From the NCBI GenBank assembly GCA_031418715.1, contig JANOJL010000056.1:5194-69193 (forward strand): a stretch of 64,000 bases of DNA. Reading direction: 5' to 3'. The notes below the pieces were generated by a model. The model ran no database searches. It saw only the letters and a program-made list of their open reading frames with translations, and was not told the DNA's origin. This document shows, in pieces, positions 51,465-59,832 of this stretch. How positions within the stretch are numbered: position 1 is the first letter of the stretch; the number at the start of each line of letters is the position of its first letter. The translations under genes and the position numbers were made by a program. Source of the stretch: JANMDU01 sp031418715 (lineage in GTDB: Bacteria; Pseudomonadota; Gammaproteobacteria; Burkholderiales; Burkholderiaceae_C).

Positions 51465-52760
51465 TCAGGCTTTGAGCAAGGCTTGCCCGCCCATGTAAGG
51501 TCGCAATACTTCGGGCACGGTGACGCTACCGTTTGCATTTTGGTAGTTTTCAAGCACCGCCACGAGGGTGCGGCCGACAGCGAGCCCTGATCCGTTGAGC
51601 GTGTGAACCAGCTCATTCTTGCCTTGCGCATTTTTAAAGCGGGTTTGCATGCGGCGCGATTGGAAGGCTTCGCAGTTGGAACATGAGCTGATTTCGCGGT
51701 AAGTGTTTTGTGCGGGCAGCCAAACCTCGAGGTCGTAAGTTTTCGTGGAGGCAAAGCCCATGTCTCCGGTGCAGAGCGCGAGCACGCGGTAAGGCAATCC
51801 CAGCTTTTGCAACACGTTTTCTGCGTGGCGCGTCATCTCTTCTAGAGCTTCGTAGCTCTTATCGGGATGCGTGATCTGCACCATTTCTACTTTGTCAAAC
51901 TGATGCTGACGGATCATGCCTTTGGTGTCGCGGCCATAGCTGCCCGCTTCGGAGCGGAAGCAAGGGCTGTGGGCGGTGAGTTTGATGGGTAAATCGGCTT
52001 CTGCGAGGACTTGATCGCGGACGCTGTTCGTCAAAGAAATTTCGCTGGTAGAGATCAAGTATTGCGTGGCTTGCGTCTCATCACCGCCGCGCGTAACCCA
52101 AAACATATCTTCTTCAAATTTGGGCAACTGCCCCGTGCCTTCGAGCACTTCGCGGTTGACAATATACGGCGTGTAGCACTCGGTGTAACCATGCTCGTTG
52201 GTCTGCATATCAAGCATAAGTTGCGCGAGTGCGCGATGCATGCGAGCGACTTGGCCGCGCATGAAGGTGAAGCGTGCACCTGAGAGCTTAGCGCCCGTGT
52301 CAGCATCCAAGCCCAGAGGCTGACCGACATCCACATGGTCTTTCACTTCAAAATCAAATGACTTGGGCGTACCCCAACGGCGCACTTCTACGTTGCCTTC
52401 TTCGCCCCCACCGATTGGCACGCTCTCGTGTGGCAAATTTGGCAAGGTCATCAAAATGCCTTGTAGCTCAGCGGCAATCGCATCGTTGCGCGCTGCAGCG
52501 ATTTCGAGCTCCGTTTTGATCGCACCGGTCTCAGCCATCACCGTATCGGTGCTCTCGCCTTTGGCCTTGAGCATGCCAATGGATTTGCTCAAGGTGTTCC
52601 GTTTGTTTTGCAGCTCTTCGGTGCGCATCTGAATGGTTTTGCGCTCGGCTTCCAGAGCGGAATAAGCGGCTACATCCAGATATGGCTGAGGATTTTTGCG
52701 CTTTTGCAGCGCAGCGACGACCGAATCGAGGTCTTTGCGGAGTTGGTTTGGATCTAGCAT
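51465..52760 (-). CDS. serS: Serine--tRNA ligase
   Basis: A 431-residue class II synthetase. The N-terminal coiled-coil arm that grips tRNA-Ser spans about residues 25-100. Motif 2 (CFRSEAGSYGRDTKGMIRQHQF) and motif 3 (NGSGLAVGRTLVAVLENYQ) of class II are present, as is the serine-binding TSEISLTN block. The ending GQALLKA is usual. It is separate from tRNA-Ser by 1.4 kb. A worn palindromic repeat lies upstream of the start. Confidence 0.96.
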   Translation of the reverse strand: MLDPNQLRKDLDSVVAALQKRKNPQPYLDVAAYSALEAERKTIQMRTEELQNKRNTLSKSIGMLKAKGESTDTVMAETGAIKTELEIAAARNDAIAAELQGILMTLPNLPHESVPIGGGEEGNVEVRRWGTPKSFDFEVKDHVDVGQPLGLDADTGAKLSGARFTFMRGQVARMHRALAQLMLDMQTNEHGYTECYTPYIVNREVLEGTGQLPKFEEDMFWVTRGGDETQATQYLISTSEISLTNSVRDQVLAEADLPIKLTAHSPCFRSEAGSYGRDTKGMIRQHQFDKVEMVQITHPDKSYEALEEMTRHAENVLQKLGLPYRVLALCTGDMGFASTKTYDLEVWLPAQNTYREISSCSNCEAFQSRRMQTRFKNAQGKNELVHTLNGSGLAVGRTLVAVLENYQNANGSVTVPEVLRPYMGGQALLKA

Positions 52761-52782
52761 ATTATGATTTTAAACGCTTTGA

Positions 52783-52815
52783 TCACTACTAAATTCATAG
52801 CGCCTTACGCAGTAT
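52783..52815 (+). repeat. Palindromic repeat, copy 14 (worn, upstream of serS)
   Basis: CACTACTAAATTCATAGCG then TACGCAGTATTC. Only the left half is recognisable. Confidence 0.4.
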
Positions 52816-52860
52816 TCATGGTGGCGAAGCGCTTGTTTCTCTTAAATTGTCTTGTTGTAT

Positions 52861-52992
52861 AGCGGCCTCGGCTGCGCTTAGGTATCTCACGTAGCGAAGT
52901 CATGGGGGAGCGCCAGCCGAAGGCCAGCGCGCAGGACACGAGCGCAGAGGGATACCTCAAGCGCCCAAGCGCATCGAAGAGGCCCCAGAGCG
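52861..52992. other. Structured non-coding stretch with nested inverted repeats
   Basis: GCGCTTAGGTATCTC (from 52874) can pair with GAGGGATACCTCAAGCGC (52947-52964). A second hairpin, GCGCCAGCC-GAA-GGCCAGCGC, sits inside (52910-52930). It lies between serS and the acyl-CoA dehydrogenase gene. It could be a terminator region, a small RNA or a repeat. There is no T-run. Confidence 0.4.
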
Positions 52993-53002
52993 CCAACAAA
53001 TA

Positions 53003-54259
53003 TCAAGCCGAATACTTCCCCAACTCATTCTTAGCAATCGCATTGCGATGCACTTCATCCGGGCCATCGGCAAAGCGCAGCGTGCGAGCTGCGGTGTAGG
53101 AGTAGGCCAACGGGAAATCGTCGCACATACCGCCGCCACCATGCACTTGCATCGCCCAATCAATCACTTCGCAAGCCATAGAAGGCGCGACGACTTTGAT
53201 CATGGCGATATCGTTCTTGGCGAGTTTGTTGCCGCCCACATCCATCAGCCACGCCGTGCGCAGCGTGAGTAGGCGGGCTTGATCGATTTTGCATCGCGCA
53301 TCGGCAATGCGCTCCAAGGTCACGCCTTGCTGAGAGACAAGTTTGCCAAATGCTGTGCGGCTACTGGCGCGCTTGCACATGAGCTCTAGCGCACGCTCGG
53401 CCAAGCCGATCAATCGCATGCAGTGGTGAATGCGTCCGGGGCCTAAGCGGCCTTGCGCGATTTCAAAGCCTCGGCCTTCGCCCAAAAGCATATTGCTGGC
53501 GGGCACGCGCACATCGGTGAACGTCATCTCGCAATGGCCATGGGGTGCATCGTCGTAGCCAAACACGGTGAGCGGGCGGATCACTTTCACGCCCGGCGCA
53601 TCAGCGGGTACGACGATCATGCTTTGCTGGCTGTGGCGCGGTGCATCGGGATCGCTCTTGCCCATGGTGATATAGAGCGCACAGCGCGGGTCGCCCGCGC
53701 CGGAGATCCACCATTTGCGACCATTGATGAGGTAAGTGTCATCGTTTTGATTCTCGATGCGGGTAGCGATGTTCGTTGCGTCAGACGAGGCGACATCGGG
53801 CTCCGTCATTGCAAAGGCGGAGCGCACTTCGCCGCGCAAAAGCGGTTTGAGCCAACGATCGCGAATCTCGGGCGAGCCGTAGCGTGCGAGCGTTTCCATG
53901 TTGCCGGTATCAGGCGCGGAACAGTTGAATACTTCCGAAGCCCAAAGCACGCGCCCCATGATCTCTGCCAATGGTGCGTATTCTTGGTTCGTCAAACCCG
54001 CGCCGCCGAAGAGCGGATCGCCGCCAAAGCCTGCAATTTCTGCGGTGTCGCGCGGGAGGAATAAATTCCACAAGCCCTGCTTTTGAGCAACCGGCTTGAG
54101 CTTTTCAATCGTCTGCAAGGGTGTCCAGCGCTTGCCGGCCTGCGTGTTGGCTTCGATTTCCTCGGAGTAGGCTTTTTCTGCTGGGTAGATATGGTTGTCA
54201 AAAAATTCCAGCAACTGCGCTTGCAGCTCTTGAACGCGAGGTGAATAAGAAAAATCCAT
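53003..54259 (-). CDS. Acyl-CoA dehydrogenase
   Basis: A 418-residue flavoprotein of the ACAD family. Blocks: FAMTEPDVASSDATNIATRI (FAD/substrate), WWISGAGDPRCALYITMGKS, GPGRIHHCMRLIGLAERALE, and the C-terminal IDWAMQVHGGGGMCDDFPLAY. DEVHRNAIAKNELG closes the protein. It most resembles ACAD10/11-like enzymes. The phosphotransferase gene just upstream belongs to the family fused to this dehydrogenase in animal ACAD10/11. That pairing points to processing of 4-hydroxyacyl-CoAs. Confidence 0.88.
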   Translation of the reverse strand: MDFSYSPRVQELQAQLLEFFDNHIYPAEKAYSEEIEANTQAGKRWTPLQTIEKLKPVAQKQGLWNLFLPRDTAEIAGFGGDPLFGGAGLTNQEYAPLAEIMGRVLWASEVFNCSAPDTGNMETLARYGSPEIRDRWLKPLLRGEVRSAFAMTEPDVASSDATNIATRIENQNDDTYLINGRKWWISGAGDPRCALYITMGKSDPDAPRHSQQSMIVVPADAPGVKVIRPLTVFGYDDAPHGHCEMTFTDVRVPASNMLLGEGRGFEIAQGRLGPGRIHHCMRLIGLAERALELMCKRASSRTAFGKLVSQQGVTLERIADARCKIDQARLLTLRTAWLMDVGGNKLAKNDIAMIKVVAPSMACEVIDWAMQVHGGGGMCDDFPLAYSYTAARTLRFADGPDEVHRNAIAKNELGKYSA

Positions 54260-54301
54260 GGTGATCTCCGGTTATTTGATTGGATACTTGAGAATTTAGG
54301 T

Positions 54302-54411
54302 AACGCGAAAAGCGCTAAAAGGACGCTAAAAACGCAAAAAAGAACATTGGATTTTTTCAGTATTTGTTCTTTTTTTGCGTTTTTCGGATGTCTCTTTAGC
54401 GTTTTTTGCGA
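54302..54411. other. Long imperfect inverted repeat
   Basis: AACGCAAAAAAGAACA (54331-54346) pairs with TGTTCTTTTTTTGCGTT (54365-54381) with one bulge and an 18-nt loop. Outer arms GACGCTAAA (54322) and TTTAGCGTT (54395) extend it. It lies between the phosphotransferase and dehydrogenase genes. It could end one transcript or control the next. Confidence 0.55.
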
Positions 54412-54422
54412 TAAATAGGCAT

Positions 54423-55514
54423 TCAGCTCACAGAAGCCTGCGCAAACCGCCAACCCATGTGCGCAAGAGGTTTTGCTCCCGCGGCGGATGCAATGGCTTG
54501 TGCGCTCGATGCTGTGCCGGTCTCAATCCTTTTGGCGATGCCTTGCAGAATAGCGGCTAAGCGAAACAGGTTGTAGGCAAGATAAAAATTCCAATCTGCT
54601 TGTAATTGCTCAGGCGTAGCGAGCTCTGTGCGTTCGCAATACAAGCGGATGTATTCCGCTTCGCTCGGTATACCTAAAGCAGCATGATCGAGCCCGCCGA
54701 TGCCGCGAAAAGCGCCGGGCGGGATGTGCCAAGCCATGCAGTGGTAGCTGAAATCGGCCAGAGGGTGGCCGAGCGTAGAAAGCTCCCAATCGAGCACCGC
54801 CAAGACGCGCGGCTCGGTCGGATGAAAGATCAGATTGTCTAAGCGATAGTCGCCATGCACGATGCTGACTTTGCTTTCGTCGCGGCCACTTTGCGGAATA
54901 TTGGCGGGCAGCCATTCAATCAAGCGATCCATTTCCTCGATTGGCTGCGTGACCGACGCTAGGTATTGCTTGGTCCAGCGGCCAATTTGTCGCTCAAAAA
55001 AATTGCCAGGCTTGCCGTAGTTGCTCAAACCTTGCGCCGCAAAATCCACCGTGTGCAAAGCCGCTTGCACGCGATTCATCTCGCGGTAAATCTCGCCACG
55101 TTCTGAATTGCTCATGCCCGGCAAAGCCTGATCCCAAAGCACGCGGCCTTCAATAAACTCCATGATGTAGAAAGCGCGGCCAATGATAGATTCATCTTCG
55201 CAAAGTGCATGCATCTTCGCCACCGGCACACCCGTGCCCGCGAGGCCGCGCATCACGGCAAATTCTCGCTCTACCGCATGCGCCGAAGGCAGCAGCTTGG
55301 CCACGGGGCCGGGCTTGGCGCGCATCACATAGGTTTGGCTAGGTGTGATGAGCTTGTAGGTCGGGTTGGATTGCCCGCCTTTGAACATTTCCACTTTTAA
55401 AGGACCGGTAAAGCCAGCAACATTCGCAGCCATCCAATCAGTCAATGCGGCTGTGTCAAAGGCATGCTTGTCAGACACTTCTCGCGTTCCAACGAAATGC
55501 TCGAAACCGCTCAT
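54423..55514 (-). CDS. Aminoglycoside-phosphotransferase-like kinase (ACAD10/LvaA type)
   Basis: A 363-residue kinase-fold protein. An N-lobe (GGQSNPTYKLITPSQTYVMR) precedes the catalytic loop SIVHGDYRLDNLIFHP with His-Gly-Asp and Asn. The metal-binding segment is VLAVLDWELSTLGHPLADF. This branch of the APH family phosphorylates 4-hydroxyacyl-CoA thioesters (LvaA in levulinate breakdown, the kinase half of ACAD10/11), not antibiotics. It overlaps the Crp/Fnr gene upstream by 4 bp. Confidence 0.87.
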   Translation of the reverse strand: MSGFEHFVGTREVSDKHAFDTAALTDWMAANVAGFTGPLKVEMFKGGQSNPTYKLITPSQTYVMRAKPGPVAKLLPSAHAVEREFAVMRGLAGTGVPVAKMHALCEDESIIGRAFYIMEFIEGRVLWDQALPGMSNSERGEIYREMNRVQAALHTVDFAAQGLSNYGKPGNFFERQIGRWTKQYLASVTQPIEEMDRLIEWLPANIPQSGRDESKVSIVHGDYRLDNLIFHPTEPRVLAVLDWELSTLGHPLADFSYHCMAWHIPPGAFRGIGGLDHAALGIPSEAEYIRLYCERTELATPEQLQADWNFYLAYNLFRLAAILQGIAKRIETGTASSAQAIASAAGAKPLAHMGWRFAQASVS

Positions 55515-56239
55515 TCTTGGTCTCCATTGCCAATGCGCTTCAAGCCATCGCGGCTGCGAACGATCAAGCCACTCGGCTCCACGCGGATCAGCTCTTCGCG
55601 CTCCATTTGCTTTAACTCTTGGTTCACACGCTGGCGCGATGCGCCAAGCAACTGCGCTAATTCTTCCTGCGCCAAATGCAAGCCAATGCGCGTCTCGTCT
55701 TGATGGGACAGGCTGGGCACACCATAGCTGCGCGCCAAATGCACGAGTTGCTTGGCCAAGCGGGCACGAAGTGGCAGCGTGTTCAGGTCTTCCACCAAAC
55801 CAAACAGCAGGCGGATCAGCCGCGAGTTGAGGCGCAGCAAAGCTTCGTATAACTCCACATGATCGGCCAAGATTTTGGCAAAGTCGTTGCGGGCCACGCA
55901 GACGATCGTGGTGTCGCCATGGGCATAAGCATCATGCGTGCGCTGATCGCCATCAAAAATTGACACATCACCAAACCAGATGCCCGGCTCGACGTAAGTG
56001 AGCGTCACCTGTTTGCCCGACACCGAAGTGCTGGATATTCGAACAGCGCCTTTGGCGCAGGCACTCCATTCTTCAGGCCGCTCGCCGCGAGCAGCGATTA
56101 ATTCGCCATCGCGATAACGCTTCACATAGGCATAGCGCAAGATATCGTGGCGCAGGCTGGGCGAAAGAGAGGCAAACCAGCGGCCAGCGTTGATCGCTTC
56201 GCGCTCGTCTTGGGAGAGGATGGGTTCGTCAGAAATCAT
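55511..56239 (-). CDS. Crp/Fnr-family regulator upstream of the kinase/dehydrogenase pair
   Basis: A 242-residue regulator. The cNMP-binding beta-barrel includes RYRDGELIAARGERPEEWSA and YVEPGIWFGDVSIFDGDQRT. The C-terminal winged helix contains LAQEELAQLLGASRQRVNQE. There is no N-terminal cysteine cluster. It is probably translationally coupled to the phosphotransferase gene (ATGA-type 4-bp overlap). It may control the fatty-acyl locus, but no operator was identified. Confidence 0.88.
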   Translation of the reverse strand: MISDEPILSQDEREAINAGRWFASLSPSLRHDILRYAYVKRYRDGELIAARGERPEEWSACAKGAVRISSTSVSGKQVTLTYVEPGIWFGDVSIFDGDQRTHDAYAHGDTTIVCVARNDFAKILADHVELYEALLRLNSRLIRLLFGLVEDLNTLPLRARLAKQLVHLARSYGVPSLSHQDETRIGLHLAQEELAQLLGASRQRVNQELKQMEREELIRVEPSGLIVRSRDGLKRIGNGDQE

Positions 56240-56326
56240 GTCTTTTCCATTGTGGCGGCAGTTCTAAGGCGTGGGCTCTAGGGTTGTCACGTGGGTGTCT
56301 AGCGCAGGTGAGACAATACACCCTAC

Positions 56327-57853
56327 ATGACCGAACCCCTCACTATTCCATTTTCTTCCGTTGGCCTAGCCGACAGCATCCTTCGCGCCGTGGCCGAAAA
56401 GGGCTACACCACGATGAGCCCGATTCAGGCGCAGGCCATTCCGCATGTGCTGGCAGGCCGCGATGTGATGGGCGCTGCGCAAACGGGTACGGGAAAAACC
56501 GCTGCATTCGTGCTCCCCCTCTTGCAGCGCATGCTCAAGCACGAAAGCGCTTCGCTATCGCCCGCGCGCCACCCCGTGCGAGCGCTGGTGCTCACGCCCA
56601 CGCGAGAGTTGGCCGATCAAATCGCTGCCAACGTGACGCAATACGCCAAATACACCCAGCTTCGCAGCGCTGTCGTCTTCGGTGGTATCGACATCAAGCC
56701 GCAAATGGCCGAGCTGCGCAAAGGCGTCGAGATTTTGACAGCCACTCCCGGTCGCTTGCTTGACCATATCGAAGCCAAAACGGCTGTGCTGAATCAAGTG
56801 GAATACGTGGTGCTGGATGAAGCTGATCGGATGCTGGATATTGGCTTTCTGCCCGATCTGCAGCGCATCTTGAATTATTTGCCCAAGCAGCGCACCACCC
56901 TGCTCTTCTCGGCCACTTTCTCCCCAGAGATCAAGCGCTTGTCTGCAAGCTATTTGCAAAACCCAATTTTGGTAGAAACTGCGCGCCCGAACGAGACGGC
57001 GGCCAACGTCGAGCAACTGTTTTTCAGCGTGCATGAAGATGACAAACGCCGTGTTCTCAAGCAATTGGTGCGACAGCGTGGGATCACGCAAGCCTTTGTG
57101 TTTTGCAACAGCAAGCTCGGCTGTGCTCGGCTGGCTCGCTCATTGGAGCGCGATGGCCTGCGTACCACGGCGCTGCATGGCGACAAGAGCCAAGACGAGC
57201 GCTTGAAAGCATTAGAGGCCTTCAAAAAAGGCGAAGTCGATCTGCTGGTGGCCACCGACGTGGCAGCGCGTGGCCTAGACATCAAAGACGTGCCTGCCGT
57301 ATTCAATTACGACATCCCGTTCAATGCCGAAGATTACGTCCACCGCATTGGCCGCACGGGCCGCGCAGGCGCTTCTGGCTTGGCGCTGAGCTTTGTGGAC
57401 GGCGACGACAAGCGCTTGATTGCCGACATTGAAAAATTGATCAAAACCAAGGTGGAGTTTTCCCCTGTTGAGCTTGAGAATGAAAGCCCACGCAGAGGCG
57501 ATCGATTCAATTCAGGCCGCCGCGCTTGGGGTGAAGACGATGCTGGCTCTCAGAGTGAGCGACGCGATGAGCGGCCATCTGAACGCGCCTCGGAGCGCCG
57601 CGATGATCGCCCTGCGCAGCGCAGCCAATACCCCAGCCGCCCTGCCCGCATCTCAGCGGATCCGTTTTTCAACAAACCCTACGAAGAGCCCAGCGCCGAG
57701 CAATCAGCCGCGTGGGAAAGCACGCCAAAATCTGCTCCTTCGCGCGTCTCGGCCAACATCAAAACCAAGCGCAAAGTGGCTGCTCTCTTCAAAGCAGGCG
57801 AGCCGCAAGCAGAGCAAACCGTCGCCGAGCTGGCTCAGCCCGCGCCTCATTGA
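56327..57853 (+). CDS. rhlE: DEAD-box ATP-dependent RNA helicase RhlE-type
   Basis: A 508-residue helicase that unwinds structured RNA in ribosome assembly or RNA decay. All DEAD motifs are in order: Q motif GYTTMSPIQAQAIPHVL, I AQTGTGKTAAF, Ia PTRELADQI, Ib TPGRLLDH, II DEADRM, III SATF, then IV-VI with VATDVAARGLDI and HRIGRTGRAG. The C-terminal tail is Arg/Ser/Asp-rich (RRDERPSERASERRDDRP) and likely disordered and RNA-binding. The start ATG 56327 is well placed. The next gene begins about 30 bp later. Confidence 0.94.
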   Translation: MTEPLTIPFSSVGLADSILRAVAEKGYTTMSPIQAQAIPHVLAGRDVMGAAQTGTGKTAAFVLPLLQRMLKHESASLSPARHPVRALVLTPTRELADQIAANVTQYAKYTQLRSAVVFGGIDIKPQMAELRKGVEILTATPGRLLDHIEAKTAVLNQVEYVVLDEADRMLDIGFLPDLQRILNYLPKQRTTLLFSATFSPEIKRLSASYLQNPILVETARPNETAANVEQLFFSVHEDDKRRVLKQLVRQRGITQAFVFCNSKLGCARLARSLERDGLRTTALHGDKSQDERLKALEAFKKGEVDLLVATDVAARGLDIKDVPAVFNYDIPFNAEDYVHRIGRTGRAGASGLALSFVDGDDKRLIADIEKLIKTKVEFSPVELENESPRRGDRFNSGRRAWGEDDAGSQSERRDERPSERASERRDDRPAQRSQYPSRPARISADPFFNKPYEEPSAEQSAAWESTPKSAPSRVSANIKTKRKVAALFKAGEPQAEQTVAELAQPAPH

Positions 57854-57882
57854 AAGCTGCAAGCAGAGATTAGGTGCAGCGC

Positions 57883-58614
57883 ATGAGGCTAGATGATCTG
57901 TTGTTCAGCCAAGGCTTTGGCACCCGGCGCGTCTGCGCTGGTTTAATTCAACAAGGTTTTGTGCAGTTCCCCGTTATAGAATCTGCGCAAGATGCTACTG
58001 AAATAATAGCAACTGAAGGCATGCCTTTCAAGGTTCAAGGCAAATCTTGGGAATATCACGAAAAGGCTTATGTGCTGATGCACAAGCCCTCCGGCTTCGA
58101 ATGCAGCCACCGCCCCGGCGCTTGGCCAAGCGCGTATAGCCTGCTGCCCGCCCCGCTGCGCCAGCGCCCCACCAAAGGCGTGGTGCAAGGCGTGCAAGCG
58201 ATTGGCCGACTCGACCAAGACACCACGGGATTGCTCCTGCTCACTGACGACGGCCAGTTCCTCCACAAAATGAGCAGCCCAAAGCACCATGTGCCCAAGG
58301 TCTACCAAATAAGCACAGATCGCGCGGTAGAGCCGCAGCAAATTGAGCAATTGCTATCAGGCGTCATACTCAACGACGACCCCAAACCCGTCAAAGCCGC
58401 CGCAGCCATGCAAACTGGCGAAAAGACTTTGGACATGACGCTCACAGAGGGCAAATACCACCAAGTCAAACGCATGATCGCCGCCGTCGGCAACCATGTC
58501 GTGGCCCTGCATCGTTCACAAATTGGCAGCATGGTGTTGGGTGACGATTTGCCCTCTGGGCAGTGGCGCTGGCTCACTGAAGCTGAATTAGAGAGCCTAA
58601 AAAGTAAAAATTAA
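57883..58614 (+). CDS. RsuA/RluE-type rRNA pseudouridine synthase
   Basis: A 243-residue protein. The N-terminal S4-like RNA-binding domain is RLDDLLFSQGFGTRRVCAGL. The catalytic domain has GRLDQDTTGLLLLTDDG with the essential Asp, KVYQI and LTEGKYHQVKRMIAAVGNHV. It isomerises a uridine in rRNA; by length and start it is closest to RsuA (16S U516). ATG 57883 is preferred to GTG 57874. The part linking S4 and catalytic domains carries a palindromic repeat coding VIESAQDATEIIA. Confidence 0.88.
   Translation: MRLDDLLFSQGFGTRRVCAGLIQQGFVQFPVIESAQDATEIIATEGMPFKVQGKSWEYHEKAYVLMHKPSGFECSHRPGAWPSAYSLLPAPLRQRPTKGVVQGVQAIGRLDQDTTGLLLLTDDGQFLHKMSSPKHHVPKVYQISTDRAVEPQQIEQLLSGVILNDDPKPVKAAAAMQTGEKTLDMTLTEGKYHQVKRMIAAVGNHVVALHRSQIGSMVLGDDLPSGQWRWLTEAELESLKSKN
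57970..58012 (-). repeat. Palindromic repeat, copy 15 (inside pseudouridine synthase)
   Basis: On the plus strand: CCCGTTATAGAATCTGCGC, then GCTACTGAAATAATAGC. It is in frame, coding VIESAQDATEIIA. Confidence 0.75.
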
Positions 58615-58655
58615 ACTTGCAATTCATGGAATATAAATCCATAATTGCAAGGATA

Positions 58656-59828
58656 ATGAATCCTGATTTACCTCGTCAACTGATCTCCCAGGTACGGGAA
58701 GAGCTGGATACCAATCCAGCTGTCGTGCTACTCGGCCCGCGTCAGGTGGGCAAAACTACGCTAGCGCTGCAACTGGCGGCAGAGCGTCCCAGCATCTATC
58801 TGGATCTCGAATCCGAGCGTGACCGCGCCCGCTTAGGAGAACCCGAGCTGAGCCTGCCGCTTTGGCAAGATCGTTTGGTCATCCTCGATGAGGTACACCG
58901 CGTGCCATCGCTTTTTCCTAGCCTGCGTGGGCTGATTGATGAGGCGCGCCGCCAAGGCAAGCGAAGCAGTCTGTATTTGCTGCTTGGCTCTGCTTCGCTT
59001 GATCTGCTCGCCCAATCCGGCGAGACGCTGGCTGGCCGTGTGGCTTACCTGGATTTACCGCCACTCAACGTCTTAGAAACAGGCGTCAACACGCAGGATC
59101 GCTTGTGGCTGCGCGGCGGGTTTCCAGACAGCTTTACTTCCAGCAGCGATGCCCGAAGCTTCCGGTGGCGGCAAAATTTCATTTCAACCTACCTAGAGCG
59201 CGATGTGCCGCAATTCGGCCCACGCATCGCAGCCGAGACCTTGCGCCGCTTCTGGACCATGCTCGCTCACAACCAAGGCGGCATGCTCAATGTGGCTCAA
59301 TTGGCGCGCGGCCTAGGGGTAGATGCCAAAACGGCGCAAAGCTACATTGATCTTCTCTGCGACCTGCTGCTTGTTCGCCGTTTGCAGCCTTGGCATGCCA
59401 ATGTGGGCAAGCGCTTGGTGAAATCGCCGAAGGTGTATGTGCGCGATAGCGGCGTGCTGCATGCCCTGCTCAACTTGGCCGATACCAACAGCTTGCTCTC
59501 GCACCCAGTGATCGGCGCAAGCTGGGAAGGCTTTGTGCTGGAAAATCTGCTCGCCTGCGCCCCACAAGGCACGCAAGCTTATTTTTATCGCACCAGCGGC
59601 GGCGCAGAAATTGATCTCTTGCTGGAGTTACCCGGCAGCCAACTTTGGACGATCGAAGTCAAGCGCAGCTTAAGCCCCAAGTTAGAGCGCGGCTTCTACG
59701 CCGCCTGCGAAGACATCAAGCCTGCACAGCGTTGGGTCGTCTATCCAGGACAGGAAAGTTACCCTCTGAAAGAAGGCATTGAGGTTGTTCCGTTGGCGGT
59801 GTTGTGCGGAAAGTTGCGCGGCTGCTGA
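58656..59828 (+). CDS. Orphan AAA ATPase with DUF4143
   Basis: A 390-residue protein. The P-loop is VVLLGPRQVGKTTLALQLA; Walker B is LVILDEVHRVPSLF; SYLYLLLGSASL-like sensor (LYLLLGSASLDLL) follows. The C-terminal DUF4143 part carries YLERDVPQFGPRI, a helix-turn-helix-like segment (VAQLARGLGVDAKTAQSYI) and a nuclease-fold-like FYRTSGGAEIDLLLE with TIEVKRS. The E-[VI]-K motif suggests a restriction-endonuclease-like core, possibly inactive. The physiological role of this very common family is unknown. ATG 58656 with AAGGA upstream is the best start; other starts lie at 58617 and 58626. Confidence 0.85.
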   Translation: MNPDLPRQLISQVREELDTNPAVVLLGPRQVGKTTLALQLAAERPSIYLDLESERDRARLGEPELSLPLWQDRLVILDEVHRVPSLFPSLRGLIDEARRQGKRSSLYLLLGSASLDLLAQSGETLAGRVAYLDLPPLNVLETGVNTQDRLWLRGGFPDSFTSSSDARSFRWRQNFISTYLERDVPQFGPRIAAETLRRFWTMLAHNQGGMLNVAQLARGLGVDAKTAQSYIDLLCDLLLVRRLQPWHANVGKRLVKSPKVYVRDSGVLHALLNLADTNSLLSHPVIGASWEGFVLENLLACAPQGTQAYFYRTSGGAEIDLLLELPGSQLWTIEVKRSLSPKLERGFYAACEDIKPAQRWVVYPGQESYPLKEGIEVVPLAVLCGKLRGC

Positions 59829-59832
59829 GTCG

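Noticed and set aside
54423..55514. Aminoglycoside resistance gene
   Set aside because: The APH fold is present, but the context with an acyl-CoA dehydrogenase and the ACAD10/LvaA-like sequence argue for acyl-CoA phosphorylation.
58656..59828. AAA/DUF4143 gene as part of a defence system
   Set aside because: No partner gene, no island border and ordinary neighbours; the family is common as a lone gene.
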